Below are positions 6,714 through 16,002 of a stretch of DNA of 64,000 nucleotides, piece by piece. Below the pieces are notes generated by a model. It was not told where the DNA came from, did not search any database, and saw nothing but the letters and a program-made list of their open reading frames with translations. Numbering within the stretch: position 1 is the stretch's first letter; each line of letters opens with the position of its first letter. This DNA comes from Verrucomicrobiaceae bacterium (GTDB lineage Bacteria > Verrucomicrobiota > Verrucomicrobiia > Verrucomicrobiales > Verrucomicrobiaceae), in NCBI GenBank assembly GCA_016795365.1, contig JAEUHN010000001.1:62001-126000 (forward strand), in the 5' to 3' direction. Position numbers and translations under genes: made by a program.

Positions 6714-8603
6714 ATGCTTCGCCTCATCGCTGTCCTTCTTTCGTTCGCCAGTCTGTGCCTCGCCGCGCCCAAACCGAACATCCTGGTCATTTACTCCGAT
6801 GATCACGGCTGGGCCGATCTCGGGGCGCAAGGCGTGAACGCGGACATCCGCACGCCGAACCTCGATCAACTCGCGCGCGATGGCGTTCGCTTTGCGCGTG
6901 GGTATGTGAGTGCGCCGCAATGTGTGCCGTCGCGTGCCGGTGTGATCACCGGTCGCTACCAGCAGCGCTTCGGCGTCGAGGACAACAACAAGGGTCCGCT
7001 GCCGCTGGAGGAACTCACCATCGCCGAGCGACTGAAGCCGGCGGGTTATCTCACCGGCATGGTGGGCAAGTGGCATCTCGATCTCGGAGGCGACAAGAAG
7101 GACAAGGGCGAAGGCAAGGCGGCGCGTGCGATGCTGGAGCACATGCCGCATCGCCAGGGCTTCGATGAATACTGGCGCGGCGAGCTGCGGCAGTTCTTCG
7201 CGTCACATGACCTTCAAGGCAAGCCGTTCGCTGATGCGCCGCATCTCGTGACGGACAATCGCTTCCGCGTGGTCGTGCAGACGGAGGCGGCGTTGTCGTT
7301 CCTCGATCGTCGCGCAGTGAAGCCCGAGCAGCCGTGGTTCCTCTACCTCGCGTGGTTCGCGCCGCATGTGCCACTGGAGTCGCCGGAGCCGTGGTTCAGC
7401 AAGGTGCCAGCGAATCTGCCGATGGAGCGTCGTCAGGCACTCGCGATGATCGCGGCGATGGATGATGGGCTCGGTCGTGTGCGCACCAAACTTCGCGAGA
7501 TGAACGCAGAGAAGAACACGCTGATTTTCTTCGTCGGTGACAACGGTGCGCCTGTGAAACCTGGGCACTGGGATGGCTCGCTGAACGTGCCTTTGATCGG
7601 AGAGAAAGGCATGCTGACGGATGGAGGCATTCGCACGCCTTTCCTCGCTGCGTGGCCGGGCACGCTGCCCGCAGGCACGGTGTATCCGCATCCGGTGATC
7701 AATCTCGACATTGCAGCAACAGCGGTCGCGCTTGCCTACGGCAGCGAAGAGCCAAGGGCGAAGAGCGAAGAGGTGCGTGACGACACCTCGAAGTCTCCAG
7801 ACCTTTCTACGCTCTCTGCTCTCAGCTCTAAGCCCTTGGATGGCGTGAACTTGATGCCGTTCGTCACAGGCAAGAACCAAGCCGCGCCGCATGACTGCCT
7901 TTACTGGCGCTGGCGCTCGCAGGCGGCGGTGCTGGAGTTTCCGTGGAAGCTAATTCGGCTGGGGCCGGAGGAGCAGTTCCTCTTCGATGTCACTACACCG
8001 GAAGGCGAGACCAAGAACCTGCTCGCGCAGCATCCCGACATCGTCGCGCGATTGAATGCAAAGCTCAAAACCTGGAGCGATGGCCTCAAGCCACCGGGTT
8101 TGCCGACGGACATTCATCCGCAAGACGCGGTCTTCTTTGCCGATCACATCGACAAGAGGTTCGCGGCACTCGAAGAGAAGAAGCTGGCGGCTGAGCCCGG
8201 CACTGTGCGCGGCTGGATGTGCCGTGGCGGAAGTCTCGCGATCAAAGACGGCGCGCTAGTGGTCACGGCGGAAGAAGGTGGCAAGGGTAACACCTTCATC
8301 ACGAATTCACGTCTCGATCTCACGGGGCCGGTGACGCTGACAATACGCGCACGCTCGAAGCAAGGCGGCGCAGGCTTTGCGAGCTGGCGCACGAAGCAGC
8401 AGCCGGACTTCGATCCGAAAGCAAAGACCGCGTTCACCTGGCCCACGGATGGCGAGGTGAAGGTGGAACTCCCCGTCACCGGCAAGGTCATTCACGTTCG
8501 CATCGGTGTGCCGAAGAATGCGGCGTCGATCGACGTGTTGTCCATCACGCTCAGCCACGGTGCGGACAAGTCTCAGACCTGGGACTTCAGCAAGGCCGAG
8601 TGA
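6714..8603 (+). CDS. Secreted Cys-type sulfatase carrying an in-frame repeat insertion
   Basis: A 629-residue sulfatase from ATG 6714 (a TTG four codons earlier is possible) with signal peptide MLRLIAVLLSFASLCLA. Core motifs: YSDDHGW (D29, D30), formylglycine motif CVPSR (C70) with GRYQQRFG, GKWHLD, and FFVGDNGAP near residue 275. Just before the conserved LDGVNLMPF segment is a polar stretch of roughly 28 residues (SEEPRAKSEEVRDDTS...) that corresponds to a palindromic DNA repeat at 7752-7839 and is not expected in the family. The last 130 residues form a beta-rich domain similar to that of the sulfatase at 4047. Followed after 21 bases by a secreted hydrolase gene, so an operon is likely. 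Whether the insertion leaves activity intact is unknown; the frame is kept and the core motifs are whole. Confidence 0.92.
   Translation: MLRLIAVLLSFASLCLAAPKPNILVIYSDDHGWADLGAQGVNADIRTPNLDQLARDGVRFARGYVSAPQCVPSRAGVITGRYQQRFGVEDNNKGPLPLEELTIAERLKPAGYLTGMVGKWHLDLGGDKKDKGEGKAARAMLEHMPHRQGFDEYWRGELRQFFASHDLQGKPFADAPHLVTDNRFRVVVQTEAALSFLDRRAVKPEQPWFLYLAWFAPHVPLESPEPWFSKVPANLPMERRQALAMIAAMDDGLGRVRTKLREMNAEKNTLIFFVGDNGAPVKPGHWDGSLNVPLIGEKGMLTDGGIRTPFLAAWPGTLPAGTVYPHPVINLDIAATAVALAYGSEEPRAKSEEVRDDTSKSPDLSTLSALSSKPLDGVNLMPFVTGKNQAAPHDCLYWRWRSQAAVLEFPWKLIRLGPEEQFLFDVTTPEGETKNLLAQHPDIVARLNAKLKTWSDGLKPPGLPTDIHPQDAVFFADHIDKRFAALEEKKLAAEPGTVRGWMCRGGSLAIKDGALVVTAEEGGKGNTFITNSRLDLTGPVTLTIRARSKQGGAGFASWRTKQQPDFDPKAKTAFTWPTDGEVKVELPVTGKVIHVRIGVPKNAASIDVLSITLSHGADKSQTWDFSKAE
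7752..7839. repeat. 88-bp palindromic repeat inserted in frame in a sulfatase gene
   Basis: The ends are exact inverted copies, CCAAGGGC (7752-7759) and GCCCTTGG (7832-7839), each continuing into purine-rich GAAGAGC-type sequence (left GCGAAGAGCGAAGAG, right arm complement TTAGAGCTGAGAGCAGAG). Translated it gives the Ser/Glu/Lys-rich segment of the sulfatase. Related GAAGAGC arms occur at 16003-16180. Confidence 0.65.
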
Positions 8604-8624
8604 TATTCCTTTTCCATCCCACTC

Positions 8625-9872
8625 ATGAAACGTCTCTTTCTTCTTCTCGCTGCCTTCACGATGGCTCATGCCGATGACATCGTTGGCCCGTGGAATCTCA
8701 CCAAGCTGAAGTCCACTGTGCCCGTAATGAAGTGGGTGGATCAGTCGCATCCCGTTCATGCGCTGACTTACGCGGGAGAAAAGTATCTCGGCAAAGACAC
8801 GGAAGTCTTCGCCTTCTATGCCTCGCCGATCACGATTGGTGCGGCGAAGCCGGGTGCGAAGTTTCCCGGCGTGGTGCTCATCCACGGCGGTGGCGGCACC
8901 GCCTTCGCCGAGTGGGCGCAGCTCTGGGCCAAGCGCGGCTACGCGGCCATCGCGATGGATCTCAACGGCTCGCGTCCGCCGGAGCCGGAGTATGACGACA
9001 AGGGCATGGCGAAGAGCAATGCACACGATCAGAAGACCCGCACGCGCTTGCCGAATGGCGGCCCAGCGCATGGCCATCCCGAGAAGTTTGATTCCATCGG
9101 TGGCGACACCAGCGATGACTGGCCTTTCCACGCCGCCGCGAGTGTGATGCGTGCGCACTCGTTGCTGCGCAGTTTCGCTGAGGTCGATGCGGAGCACACG
9201 GCGGTCACGGGCATCAGCTGGGGTGGCTACACGACGTGTCTCGTCGCTTCACTCGACGATCGCTTCAAGGCTGCCGTGCCGGTGTATGGTTGCGGCTTTC
9301 TCCATCAAGGCGAGTCCGTGCAAAAGCCGAGCATCGACAAGCTCGGTGATCGCGCGGCGCTGTGGGTGAAGGAATACGATCAGGGCAGCCTGCTGCCGCG
9401 CTGCCATGTGCCGATCCTCTTCGTGAACGGCACCAATGACGTGCACTACGTGCTAGACAGCTACATGAAGAGCTACAGTGTGGTGCCCGGCGAAAAGCAC
9501 ATCCGCATCCAGATCAACATGCCACACGGTCATCCACCCGGCTGGGCACCGCAGGAGATCGGCTTGTTCATCGACACCTATTGCCGCGCCGGCACGCCGT
9601 TGCTTGAGCCATCAGCGCCGGTGATCGAAGGCGATCAGGTAAAGGTCTCGGTCAAGGCTTCGACGAAGATCAAAGAGGCGAAGCTGAACTACACGATCGA
9701 CACGGGCCTGCGCTCGAAACGAACCTGGAAGTCGGTGCCCGCCACTGTTACCGGCAACACCATCACCGCGCCCAAGCCACCAGCCGAGGCGAACACCTGG
9801 TATGTCGAAGTCACCGATGAACGCGGCGCGATGGTCAGCACACCGGTGCAGTTCACCAAACCTTCCTACTAG
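8625..9872 (+). CDS. Secreted alpha/beta hydrolase (acetyl-xylan-esterase / dienelactone-hydrolase-like)
   Basis: 415 residues with a short Sec signal (MKRLFLLLAAFTMAHA). The hydrolase core shows VVLIHGGGGT (oxyanion region, about residue 85), nucleophile elbow GISWGGY with Ser about residue 198, an FVNGTNDVHY acid region and MPHGHPPGW supplying the His. The last 85 residues form a beta-rich domain resembling the tail of PhoPQ-activated / CocE-like hydrolases. Families of this type deacetylate polysaccharides or hydrolyse esters; the position 21 bases behind a sulfatase gene suggests shared transcription and a role in the same substrate pathway. Exact substrate is unknown. Confidence 0.82.
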   Translation: MKRLFLLLAAFTMAHADDIVGPWNLTKLKSTVPVMKWVDQSHPVHALTYAGEKYLGKDTEVFAFYASPITIGAAKPGAKFPGVVLIHGGGGTAFAEWAQLWAKRGYAAIAMDLNGSRPPEPEYDDKGMAKSNAHDQKTRTRLPNGGPAHGHPEKFDSIGGDTSDDWPFHAAASVMRAHSLLRSFAEVDAEHTAVTGISWGGYTTCLVASLDDRFKAAVPVYGCGFLHQGESVQKPSIDKLGDRAALWVKEYDQGSLLPRCHVPILFVNGTNDVHYVLDSYMKSYSVVPGEKHIRIQINMPHGHPPGWAPQEIGLFIDTYCRAGTPLLEPSAPVIEGDQVKVSVKASTKIKEAKLNYTIDTGLRSKRTWKSVPATVTGNTITAPKPPAEANTWYVEVTDERGAMVSTPVQFTKPSY

Positions 9873-9877
9873 ACCAC

Positions 9878-11167
9878 TCAAACAAGTCCGCCCACAGTTC
9901 CTGTGCTTGATCCGAAGGTTTCGGTTTCAACGCCGAGGTGCTGCAAAAGCGTGACGAAGAGATTGCAGAGCGGAGCATTGTTGTCGGTCTTGAAGGCGTG
10001 ATGCCGGCCGTGCTTCAGGCCACCACCCGCGAGGAGGATGGGGAGGTTCGTGTTATCGTGCTTGTTCGCATCGCCCATGTTGCTGCCGAAGAGCACCATG
10101 GTGCGATCCAGCAAACGCACGCCGTCTTCATGCTTGGCAGCGAGGCTTTGGATGAGCTTGCGCAGGATCACCATCTGTTCGCGATCAGCGTGCTCGAGCT
10201 GCTTCACCTTTTCAGGAGCCTGTCCGTGGTGGCTGAGGCCGTGGTAGCCTTCGGTGGTATTCTCCTCGCCCTGAATCGTGAAGGCTGGTGTGGCGAACGC
10301 ATCGACCATCAACGTGATAACGCGGGTCGAGTCGGACTCGAAGGCGAGCTGTGACATGCGGAGCATGAGATCGAGCTTTTCAAAGATGAGCTTCTTATCC
10401 TGGATGTCGGTGGGCTCAGGCAAGCTCGTGACGGGCTTTGGCTTCAGTTCCCACTCGCGTGCGGTGACGAGTCGTTCCTCCACCTCGCGCACCGCGGTGA
10501 GGTATTGATCAAGCCGCGAGCGATCATCGCTGCCGAGGTCGCGGCTAAGCTTCTTTGTGTGATCCATCAGCGTGTCGAGGATGCTGCCGCGCTCATCGAG
10601 TCGGTTGAGCTGCTTCTTCACTGCCTCGGAATCGCCTTGCACGAACATGCGCCGGAACAAGGCCGGTGCGCTGTCCTCCGCTGGCAGCAGCACGCCATCT
10701 CGCGTCCATGAGAGGCTGCGGTTCGCCTTGTCGATGTTCACGCCGAGATTCAGCGTCGAGAAGCGCGTGGGCTGTCCGAGTTTCTCCGCCGCAAATTGAT
10801 CGAGCGAGATCTGATTGCGGAAGCCACTCTTCGTTGGTCCGCGTGCAGCGGTGAGGAAACAATTCTCCGCGCTGTGTCCGCCATTCACATCTGGATGCGA
10901 CATGCCGCTGAAGATGCTCAGCTCGCTGCGCACATCAGCCAAGGGCGAGAGCGTCTGCGTGAGTTCGTAATCACGCCCGGCAGTCTTCGGGAAGAACGGC
11001 TTCGGCAAGAAGCCAAGGTTGTTGGAGATGATGAGCAGGCGGCGTGGTGCCTTGGGTGATGCGCCACGTGCAATGGATTGCTCGAAGAAGGGCAATCCGA
11101 GCAACACTCCAACTCCACGCAGAAACCGACGGCGAGGAAGTGGCTTTGAGATGTGGGGGAAGTTCAT
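9878..11167 (-). CDS. DUF1552 family Tat-exported protein
   Basis: 429 residues with a twin-arginine-type leader (PRRRFLRGVGVLLGLPFF, about residues 11-28) followed by the conserved DUF1552 body: LLIISNNLGFLPKPFFP, the SGMSHPDVNGGHSAENCFLT segment, and MVLFGSNMGDANKHDNTNLP near the C-terminus. DUF1552 proteins have no settled biochemical function; they resemble the alkaline-phosphatase-like DUF1501 proteins and are typically encoded with DUF1587/1588/1592 cytochromes. That is the arrangement here: the cytochrome gene lies directly upstream on the same strand, separated by an 88-base gap that holds a palindrome. Function beyond export is not claimed. Confidence 0.9.
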   Translation of the reverse strand: MNFPHISKPLPRRRFLRGVGVLLGLPFFEQSIARGASPKAPRRLLIISNNLGFLPKPFFPKTAGRDYELTQTLSPLADVRSELSIFSGMSHPDVNGGHSAENCFLTAARGPTKSGFRNQISLDQFAAEKLGQPTRFSTLNLGVNIDKANRSLSWTRDGVLLPAEDSAPALFRRMFVQGDSEAVKKQLNRLDERGSILDTLMDHTKKLSRDLGSDDRSRLDQYLTAVREVEERLVTAREWELKPKPVTSLPEPTDIQDKKLIFEKLDLMLRMSQLAFESDSTRVITLMVDAFATPAFTIQGEENTTEGYHGLSHHGQAPEKVKQLEHADREQMVILRKLIQSLAAKHEDGVRLLDRTMVLFGSNMGDANKHDNTNLPILLAGGGLKHGRHHAFKTDNNAPLCNLFVTLLQHLGVETETFGSSTGTVGGLV

Positions 11168-11179
11168 AGTGAAGTTGTT

Positions 11180-11249
11180 CCCGCAGATTCAGAGAACCCG
11201 CAGATTGGGCTGATCTAAATTCGATCTGTGGGTTTTCTGAATCTGTGGG
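11180..11249. repeat. Imperfect palindrome between cytochrome and DUF1552 genes
   Basis: Two 26-base arms (11180-11205 and 11224-11249) pair at 23 of 26 positions; each arm holds two copies of CCCGCAGAT / CCCACAGAT separated by TCAGAGAA. The loop is 18 bases. On transcription from the cytochrome gene it would form a strong hairpin, possibly an intercistronic attenuator or mRNA-stabilising element; no U-tract follows. The CAGAT units suggest a dispersed family. Confidence 0.75.
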
Positions 11250-11255
11250 AAGTCA

Positions 11256-13751
11256 TCATCGGCCAAGAAAAATCTCACTCCCCACCAACGCCAGCATCAA
11301 ATCCCGCACGCAATACCCGTCCTTCGCGCACGCATCGAGTATCGACTCGATCTCGCGGCGATCTGAATAGCGCACGGGCGTGCCTGTCGCATAAACGATG
11401 AACTGGTGAAGGAGGTTTCGCGCTAGCTGGCGAGGGTCGGCGGCGAGGATGGCCTTCAGGTCGTTGATGTTGTCGAACTCGCTACCGTCGATGAGCTTGC
11501 CGCGTGGATCGACGTTGGCGGCAAGCGTGTAGCTGAAGTCGTGTCCGGCACGGTCGATGCCGGTGATGCGGTCGCCTTCTTCGATGCCGCGATAGCGGGT
11601 GCGCCAGCCGCCGAGGATGTCGAAGCTCTCCAAGGCGAGCCCCACCGGATCAAACTTCGCGTGGCAGCCTGCGCAGGACTTTTCCTTCGTGTGCAGCGCG
11701 AGCAGATCACGGATGGTTTTCGCGCCACGAATGTCCGGCTCAACGGCTGGCACGCTCGCGGGAGGTGGCGGCGGTGGCTTGCCGATGAGTCGCTCCATGA
11801 CCCAAGCTCCACGCACGACGGGAGAGGTGTTCGTGCCGTTCGCACTGACCTTGAGAATCGCACCCTGCGTGAGCAAGCCGCCGAACGGACTGCCCGCAGG
11901 CAACGCGACCTTACGCATCGCTGAGCCGGTGATGGGCGAGAGGTTGTAGTGCTTGGCGAGGCGATCGTTGGCGAAGACGAAGTCCGACTTTACGAGCACG
12001 CTCGCGGGCAGATTCTCTCGAATCATCGCGGTGAAGAAGGTGCGCGTTTCGAGCTCCATGCTTTCCACCAGATACTCATCGAAGCGATACTCGGGGAAGA
12101 GCCGGATGTCAGGATCATCGCGGCGGATGTGCCGCAGGCTGAGCCAGCAGTCCGTGAAGTTCTTCACGAAGCGATCAAAGCCGTTGCCAGCGATCAGCCG
12201 CAGCGTCTCGTCGCGCAGCGTCTTCGGATCGCGCAGTTGCTTACGTTGAGCGAGATCGAGCAAGCGCGCATCAGGTCGCGAGTTCGTGAGGAAGTGCGAC
12301 AAGCGCGAGGCGATGGCGAAGGGATCATCGGCGGACTCGGGCTCGCGCAGGTAAATGAAATCACCGGAGGCGAGGAAGGCCTTGTAGCCTGCAAGCATCG
12401 CCTCGCTGAATGGCGCGCCTTGGTTGAGACGCTGCTGGATGAGCGCGTCGAACATCTGCAAATCATCGTCCGAAACCGGCTCACGCGCGGCGAGCTTCAC
12501 AAAGCGTCGCAGCAGTCGTTTCGCATCGTCCTTCGCATTTGCAGGCTTCACATCGATGCCGAGATCATCGAAGAGCACCCGATGCGAAGGCGGCGGCCAG
12601 CTCTCTGGCGGCAGCGGGCCTTCGACTTCCAGCCACTGCACGGCCACGCCGGGCTGACCACCTTCGGGGAAAGGTGGGTAGCGATACGTCGGCGCGGAGC
12701 CGTTGGGATTCATCGCGAGCGGCATGGGCAGGCCGAGCACGCTGTATTCAAAAGACTCACCCGCGCGCAGTCGCAACGTGGTCTCATAGACTTGCTGCTC
12801 TGGCTGGATGTCGATCACGCCGCCGTCGGCGCGCACCTCGTTGATGATGTCCACGCCCGCCGGCTTGCGAGTGCGGAAGGTCATGGGCACGGACTGCTTC
12901 GCTGGGAGCAGGGTGAAGCCCGGCTGTTGCAGCACTGCGCGCGCGGAGAAGCGCACTTTGTAGCGACCCGCTTGCTTCGCGACCACATCGCGCGGCGTGC
13001 CGAGGTAAGGCCAGCTCGCGGAGCGAAACAATGCCATCTCGATGCCTTCGTCCTTCGCTGCCGCCTTGATCGCGTCTTTGTCTTTCTTCTTATCCCAATC
13101 AATCGCCTTGTTGTCATGAGCGAAGAACATCGCCTCACGATTGCCGAAGGTGCCAGTGCCAGGGAACAAGTCTGTGCCAACGCGCCGCCGTTTCGTCACC
13201 GGTGGCGGAGCAGGCTCCGTCGCCATCGCGGCACGCAGCGCCGCCTCAGCCGCCTCCAGATACGCCGTGAGCTGCACACGCGACATGTCCAACATGCCGG
13301 TCGTCTTGTTGAACCGAAAGCCCTCACGATCCTCTGGCAGGATGTCGCGGATGTCGAGATCCGGCAGGTGCAGGATATCGCGGAGGTTCTGCTCATACTC
13401 ATCGCGATTCAGCCGACGCAGCGGCCCGCGACCATTCACCAGCACATCCGCGTGATCCGCAGCGTAGAGCCCGGCATCGAGCGTCTTCAGCAGGGCGGCA
13501 CGATCCGCCGCCGTCATGTCCTCGGCCTTCGGCGGCATCTCACCTTTCTCCACACGATCATACACGCGCACCCAGCGCTCGCGTGTGGAGCTATCGATGA
13601 GATCATACTTCAGCGCGGTCAAATCGAGCCCGCCCTTGTGCGTGTCGGCATCGTGGCAGTCGATGCAGCTCTGCTCGATCTGCGGTGGCATGCTCTGAGC
13701 ATGCGCAGTGGCAAAAACAAGACAGCACAACAAACCGGGGATTCGAGACAT
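11256..13751 (-). CDS. Secreted c-type cytochrome of the DUF1587/1592/1588/1585 family
   Basis: 831 residues with signal peptide (MSRIPGLLCCLVFATAHAQS). An N-terminal heme motif CIDCH (C29, C32, H33) and a second CAGCH near residue 692 bracket the DUF set: DUF1587 (PLRRLNRDEYEQNLRDIL), DUF1592 (FALASRLSHFL-like region near residue 480), DUF1588 (GLLTQGAILKVSANGTNTSPV) and DUF1585 at the C-terminus (LARNLLHQFIVYATG). These proteins belong to the planctomycete/verrucomicrobial cytochrome group and are thought to act in periplasmic oxidation, but no substrate is known. It precedes the DUF1552 gene on the same strand, the standard pairing. Complete by length. Confidence 0.9.
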   Translation of the reverse strand: MSRIPGLLCCLVFATAHAQSMPPQIEQSCIDCHDADTHKGGLDLTALKYDLIDSSTRERWVRVYDRVEKGEMPPKAEDMTAADRAALLKTLDAGLYAADHADVLVNGRGPLRRLNRDEYEQNLRDILHLPDLDIRDILPEDREGFRFNKTTGMLDMSRVQLTAYLEAAEAALRAAMATEPAPPPVTKRRRVGTDLFPGTGTFGNREAMFFAHDNKAIDWDKKKDKDAIKAAAKDEGIEMALFRSASWPYLGTPRDVVAKQAGRYKVRFSARAVLQQPGFTLLPAKQSVPMTFRTRKPAGVDIINEVRADGGVIDIQPEQQVYETTLRLRAGESFEYSVLGLPMPLAMNPNGSAPTYRYPPFPEGGQPGVAVQWLEVEGPLPPESWPPPSHRVLFDDLGIDVKPANAKDDAKRLLRRFVKLAAREPVSDDDLQMFDALIQQRLNQGAPFSEAMLAGYKAFLASGDFIYLREPESADDPFAIASRLSHFLTNSRPDARLLDLAQRKQLRDPKTLRDETLRLIAGNGFDRFVKNFTDCWLSLRHIRRDDPDIRLFPEYRFDEYLVESMELETRTFFTAMIRENLPASVLVKSDFVFANDRLAKHYNLSPITGSAMRKVALPAGSPFGGLLTQGAILKVSANGTNTSPVVRGAWVMERLIGKPPPPPPASVPAVEPDIRGAKTIRDLLALHTKEKSCAGCHAKFDPVGLALESFDILGGWRTRYRGIEEGDRITGIDRAGHDFSYTLAANVDPRGKLIDGSEFDNINDLKAILAADPRQLARNLLHQFIVYATGTPVRYSDRREIESILDACAKDGYCVRDLMLALVGSEIFLGR

Positions 13752-13822
13752 TACTCCTCACTACGCTGTGGCACTCACCCTCCTTCAAAGACCTTGCCGT
13801 GAGAGTTCGGCTTGGATGCCAC

Positions 13823-15946
13823 TCACGACCGCAACACCACACGCGCATCGAGCGCGATCACGCCTTCGGGTGAAGCGAGCAGCGGGTTGATGTCGAGTTC
13901 GCTGATCTCGGGATGCAGCAGCACGAGGTCGGCGAGTTGGATCAAGGCTTGGTTTAGCGCGGATATGTTCACCGGCGCCGCTCCTCGGATGCCTTGCAAT
14001 GCACGGTGAATCTTGGTCTGCGAAATCCAATCCTCCACAAGCGGAGCGGAGAGTGGTGGCAGGGCGAGAGCGCGATCTTGGAAGACTTCGACCATCGTGC
14101 CGCCCGCACCGAAGAGCAGCACCGGACCGAATTGCGCATCAGTGCTGGAGCCGACGATCAGCTCGATGCCGCGTTGCTTGATCATGCGCTGCACGCTGAC
14201 GCCATGGAAGTCGGCAGCCGGCACGCCGGATTGAATGCGCTGCCAGGCTTCGCGAACGGCAGTCGCGTCACGCAGGTTGAGTTGCACACCGCCCACGTCG
14301 GTTTTGTGAGTGATGGTGCTGGAGTGAAGTTTCAGCACGACCGGATAGCCGAGCGACTCGGCTGCATCGACCGCTGCGTCTTCACTCAATGCGAGCACGG
14401 TCTGCACCACAGGAATGCCTGCGGCGGCGAGCAGTGTCTTCGCTTCGAACTCGCTGAGCAAGGTCTTGCCAGCGGTGAGGTGCGTCGCGATTTGCTGTGT
14501 GACTTCAGGCATCGCCGCACGTGCTTCGCAGGCGAGGCGATTCGTTTCATCGAGCAGCTTCAGGCGACGATGGCGCTGCCACATGAACTGGAAGGCGCGC
14601 GCTGCCTCATCGGGATAATCATACGTCGGCAAGCCCTCGCGATTCATGAGGTCGCGCGCCTCGGCGACGGCATCGCCACCCATCCAGCTCGCGAGGATCG
14701 GCTTCGTTGTGTGTTTTGCAGCAGCGCACAAAGCCTCGGCTGCTTGCGTGGGATGCGTCATCGCTTGTGGCGTGAGCACGACGAGCAAGCCATCGACGTT
14801 CGCATCGCTCGCGGTGGCTTTGAGCGCATCGTGGTAACGCGTCGCATCTGCATCGCCGAGCACGTCCACCGGATTGCCGTGGCTCCAGTGCGATGGCAGG
14901 CAGGCATCGAGTTGATGCAGGGTGTCGTCCGTCAACTCTGCCACGGTGCCACCTGCGCGAACGATCGCATCGGTGGCGAGCGCTCCAGGGCCGCCCGCAT
15001 TGGTGACGATGGCGAGCCGTGGTCCTTGTGGCAGCGGTTGCTTGCTGAGCACTTCGGCCATGTCGAACAACTCCTCGATCGTATCCACGCGCAGCACGCC
15101 CGCGCGGCGGAAGGCGGTGTCGAGCACATCGTCGCTGCCCGTCATCGCGCCCGTGTGCGAGGCGGCGGCTTTCGCGGCGGCGGCGGTGCGACCGACCTTG
15201 ATCACGACGATCGGTTTCTTCGCCGACACGAGTCGCGCTGCTTCCATGAAGCTCGCCGCGTCGCCCACCGATTCCATGTAAATGACGATGCTGCTCGTGT
15301 GCGGATCATCGCCGAAGTAGCGAATCAAATCGCCCCACCCGACATCGAGCATCGAGCCGACCGACACGAAGGCGCTGAAGCCCACGTTTTGCGCGAAGCT
15401 CCAGTCGAGGATCGCGGTGCACAGCGCGCCGCTTTGGCTGAGAAACGCGACCTTGCCCTGCCTCGTCATCGCGGTGGCGAAAGTCGCATTCAGCCCCGCG
15501 TGCGAGGCCATCACGCCGAGGCAGTTCGGGCCGATGATGCGCAGACCGTTGCGGCGCGCTTCAGCCATGATTTGCCGTTCGAGCGCCGCGCCTTCAGGTC
15601 CGATTTCTTTGAAGCCCGCCGAGATGATGATCACCGCCTTCACGCCCTTGGTGACGCATTCGCCGATCAACGCGGGCACACCCGGCGCTGGCGTGACGAT
15701 GACCGCGAGATCGACGTGCCCATCAATCGCCGCGAGCGATGCATACGCCTTAAGCCCGAGCACGTCGGCGCGCTTCGGATTCACCGGATACACATCTCCA
15801 GGGAAGCTGCGCAAGTTCTCCAGCAAGGCGCGGCCCACGCTGCCCTCGCGATCCGTCGCACCGATCAGAGCGACACTGCGCGGCGCAAACATGGCATTGA
15901 GGTCAACATGGCTGGGCAACTGGCAGGTGGTGAGAGCGGAGGACAT
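13823..15946 (-). CDS. Acetate/acyl-CoA ligase, ADP-forming (fused alpha-beta subunits)
   Basis: 707 residues in the order CoA-binding Rossmann domain ([15 protein letters not shown] from about residue 23), succinyl-CoA-ligase-like flavodoxin domain ([10 protein letters not shown] near 140, phospho-His segment [10 protein letters not shown] near 260), and a C-terminal ATP-grasp domain ([21 protein letters not shown] near 530). This is the fused ADP-forming acetyl-CoA synthetase type, which interconverts acyl-CoA + ADP + Pi and free acid + CoA + ATP, in the cytoplasm. The C-terminal GNAT acetyltransferase domain of the Pat/PatZ protein-acetylase relatives is absent, so it is more likely metabolic than regulatory. 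It is divergent from the FAD oxidoreductase gene across a 238-base gap holding an inverted repeat. Confidence 0.87.
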   Translation of the reverse strand: MSSALTTCQLPSHVDLNAMFAPRSVALIGATDREGSVGRALLENLRSFPGDVYPVNPKRADVLGLKAYASLAAIDGHVDLAVIVTPAPGVPALIGECVTKGVKAVIIISAGFKEIGPEGAALERQIMAEARRNGLRIIGPNCLGVMASHAGLNATFATAMTRQGKVAFLSQSGALCTAILDWSFAQNVGFSAFVSVGSMLDVGWGDLIRYFGDDPHTSSIVIYMESVGDAASFMEAARLVSAKKPIVVIKVGRTAAAAKAAASHTGAMTGSDDVLDTAFRRAGVLRVDTIEELFDMAEVLSKQPLPQGPRLAIVTNAGGPGALATDAIVRAGGTVAELTDDTLHQLDACLPSHWSHGNPVDVLGDADATRYHDALKATASDANVDGLLVVLTPQAMTHPTQAAEALCAAAKHTTKPILASWMGGDAVAEARDLMNREGLPTYDYPDEAARAFQFMWQRHRRLKLLDETNRLACEARAAMPEVTQQIATHLTAGKTLLSEFEAKTLLAAAGIPVVQTVLALSEDAAVDAAESLGYPVVLKLHSSTITHKTDVGGVQLNLRDATAVREAWQRIQSGVPAADFHGVSVQRMIKQRGIELIVGSSTDAQFGPVLLFGAGGTMVEVFQDRALALPPLSAPLVEDWISQTKIHRALQGIRGAAPVNISALNQALIQLADLVLLHPEISELDINPLLASPEGVIALDARVVLRS

Positions 15947-16002
15947 GCGAAGACTGAAACGTAGCCAACTGCGAAGAGCTGGCTCCGCGTTTGTTGTGCA
16001 AC

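Noticed and set aside
11949-13802. A 617-codon open frame opposite the DUF1592 cytochrome gene
   Set aside because: Antisense artefact of GC-rich coding DNA; the opposite strand carries the intact cytochrome gene with heme motifs.
13994-15964. A 656-codon open frame opposite the acyl-CoA ligase gene
   Set aside because: Arg/His-rich, no recognisable motif, fully covered by a conserved gene on the other strand.
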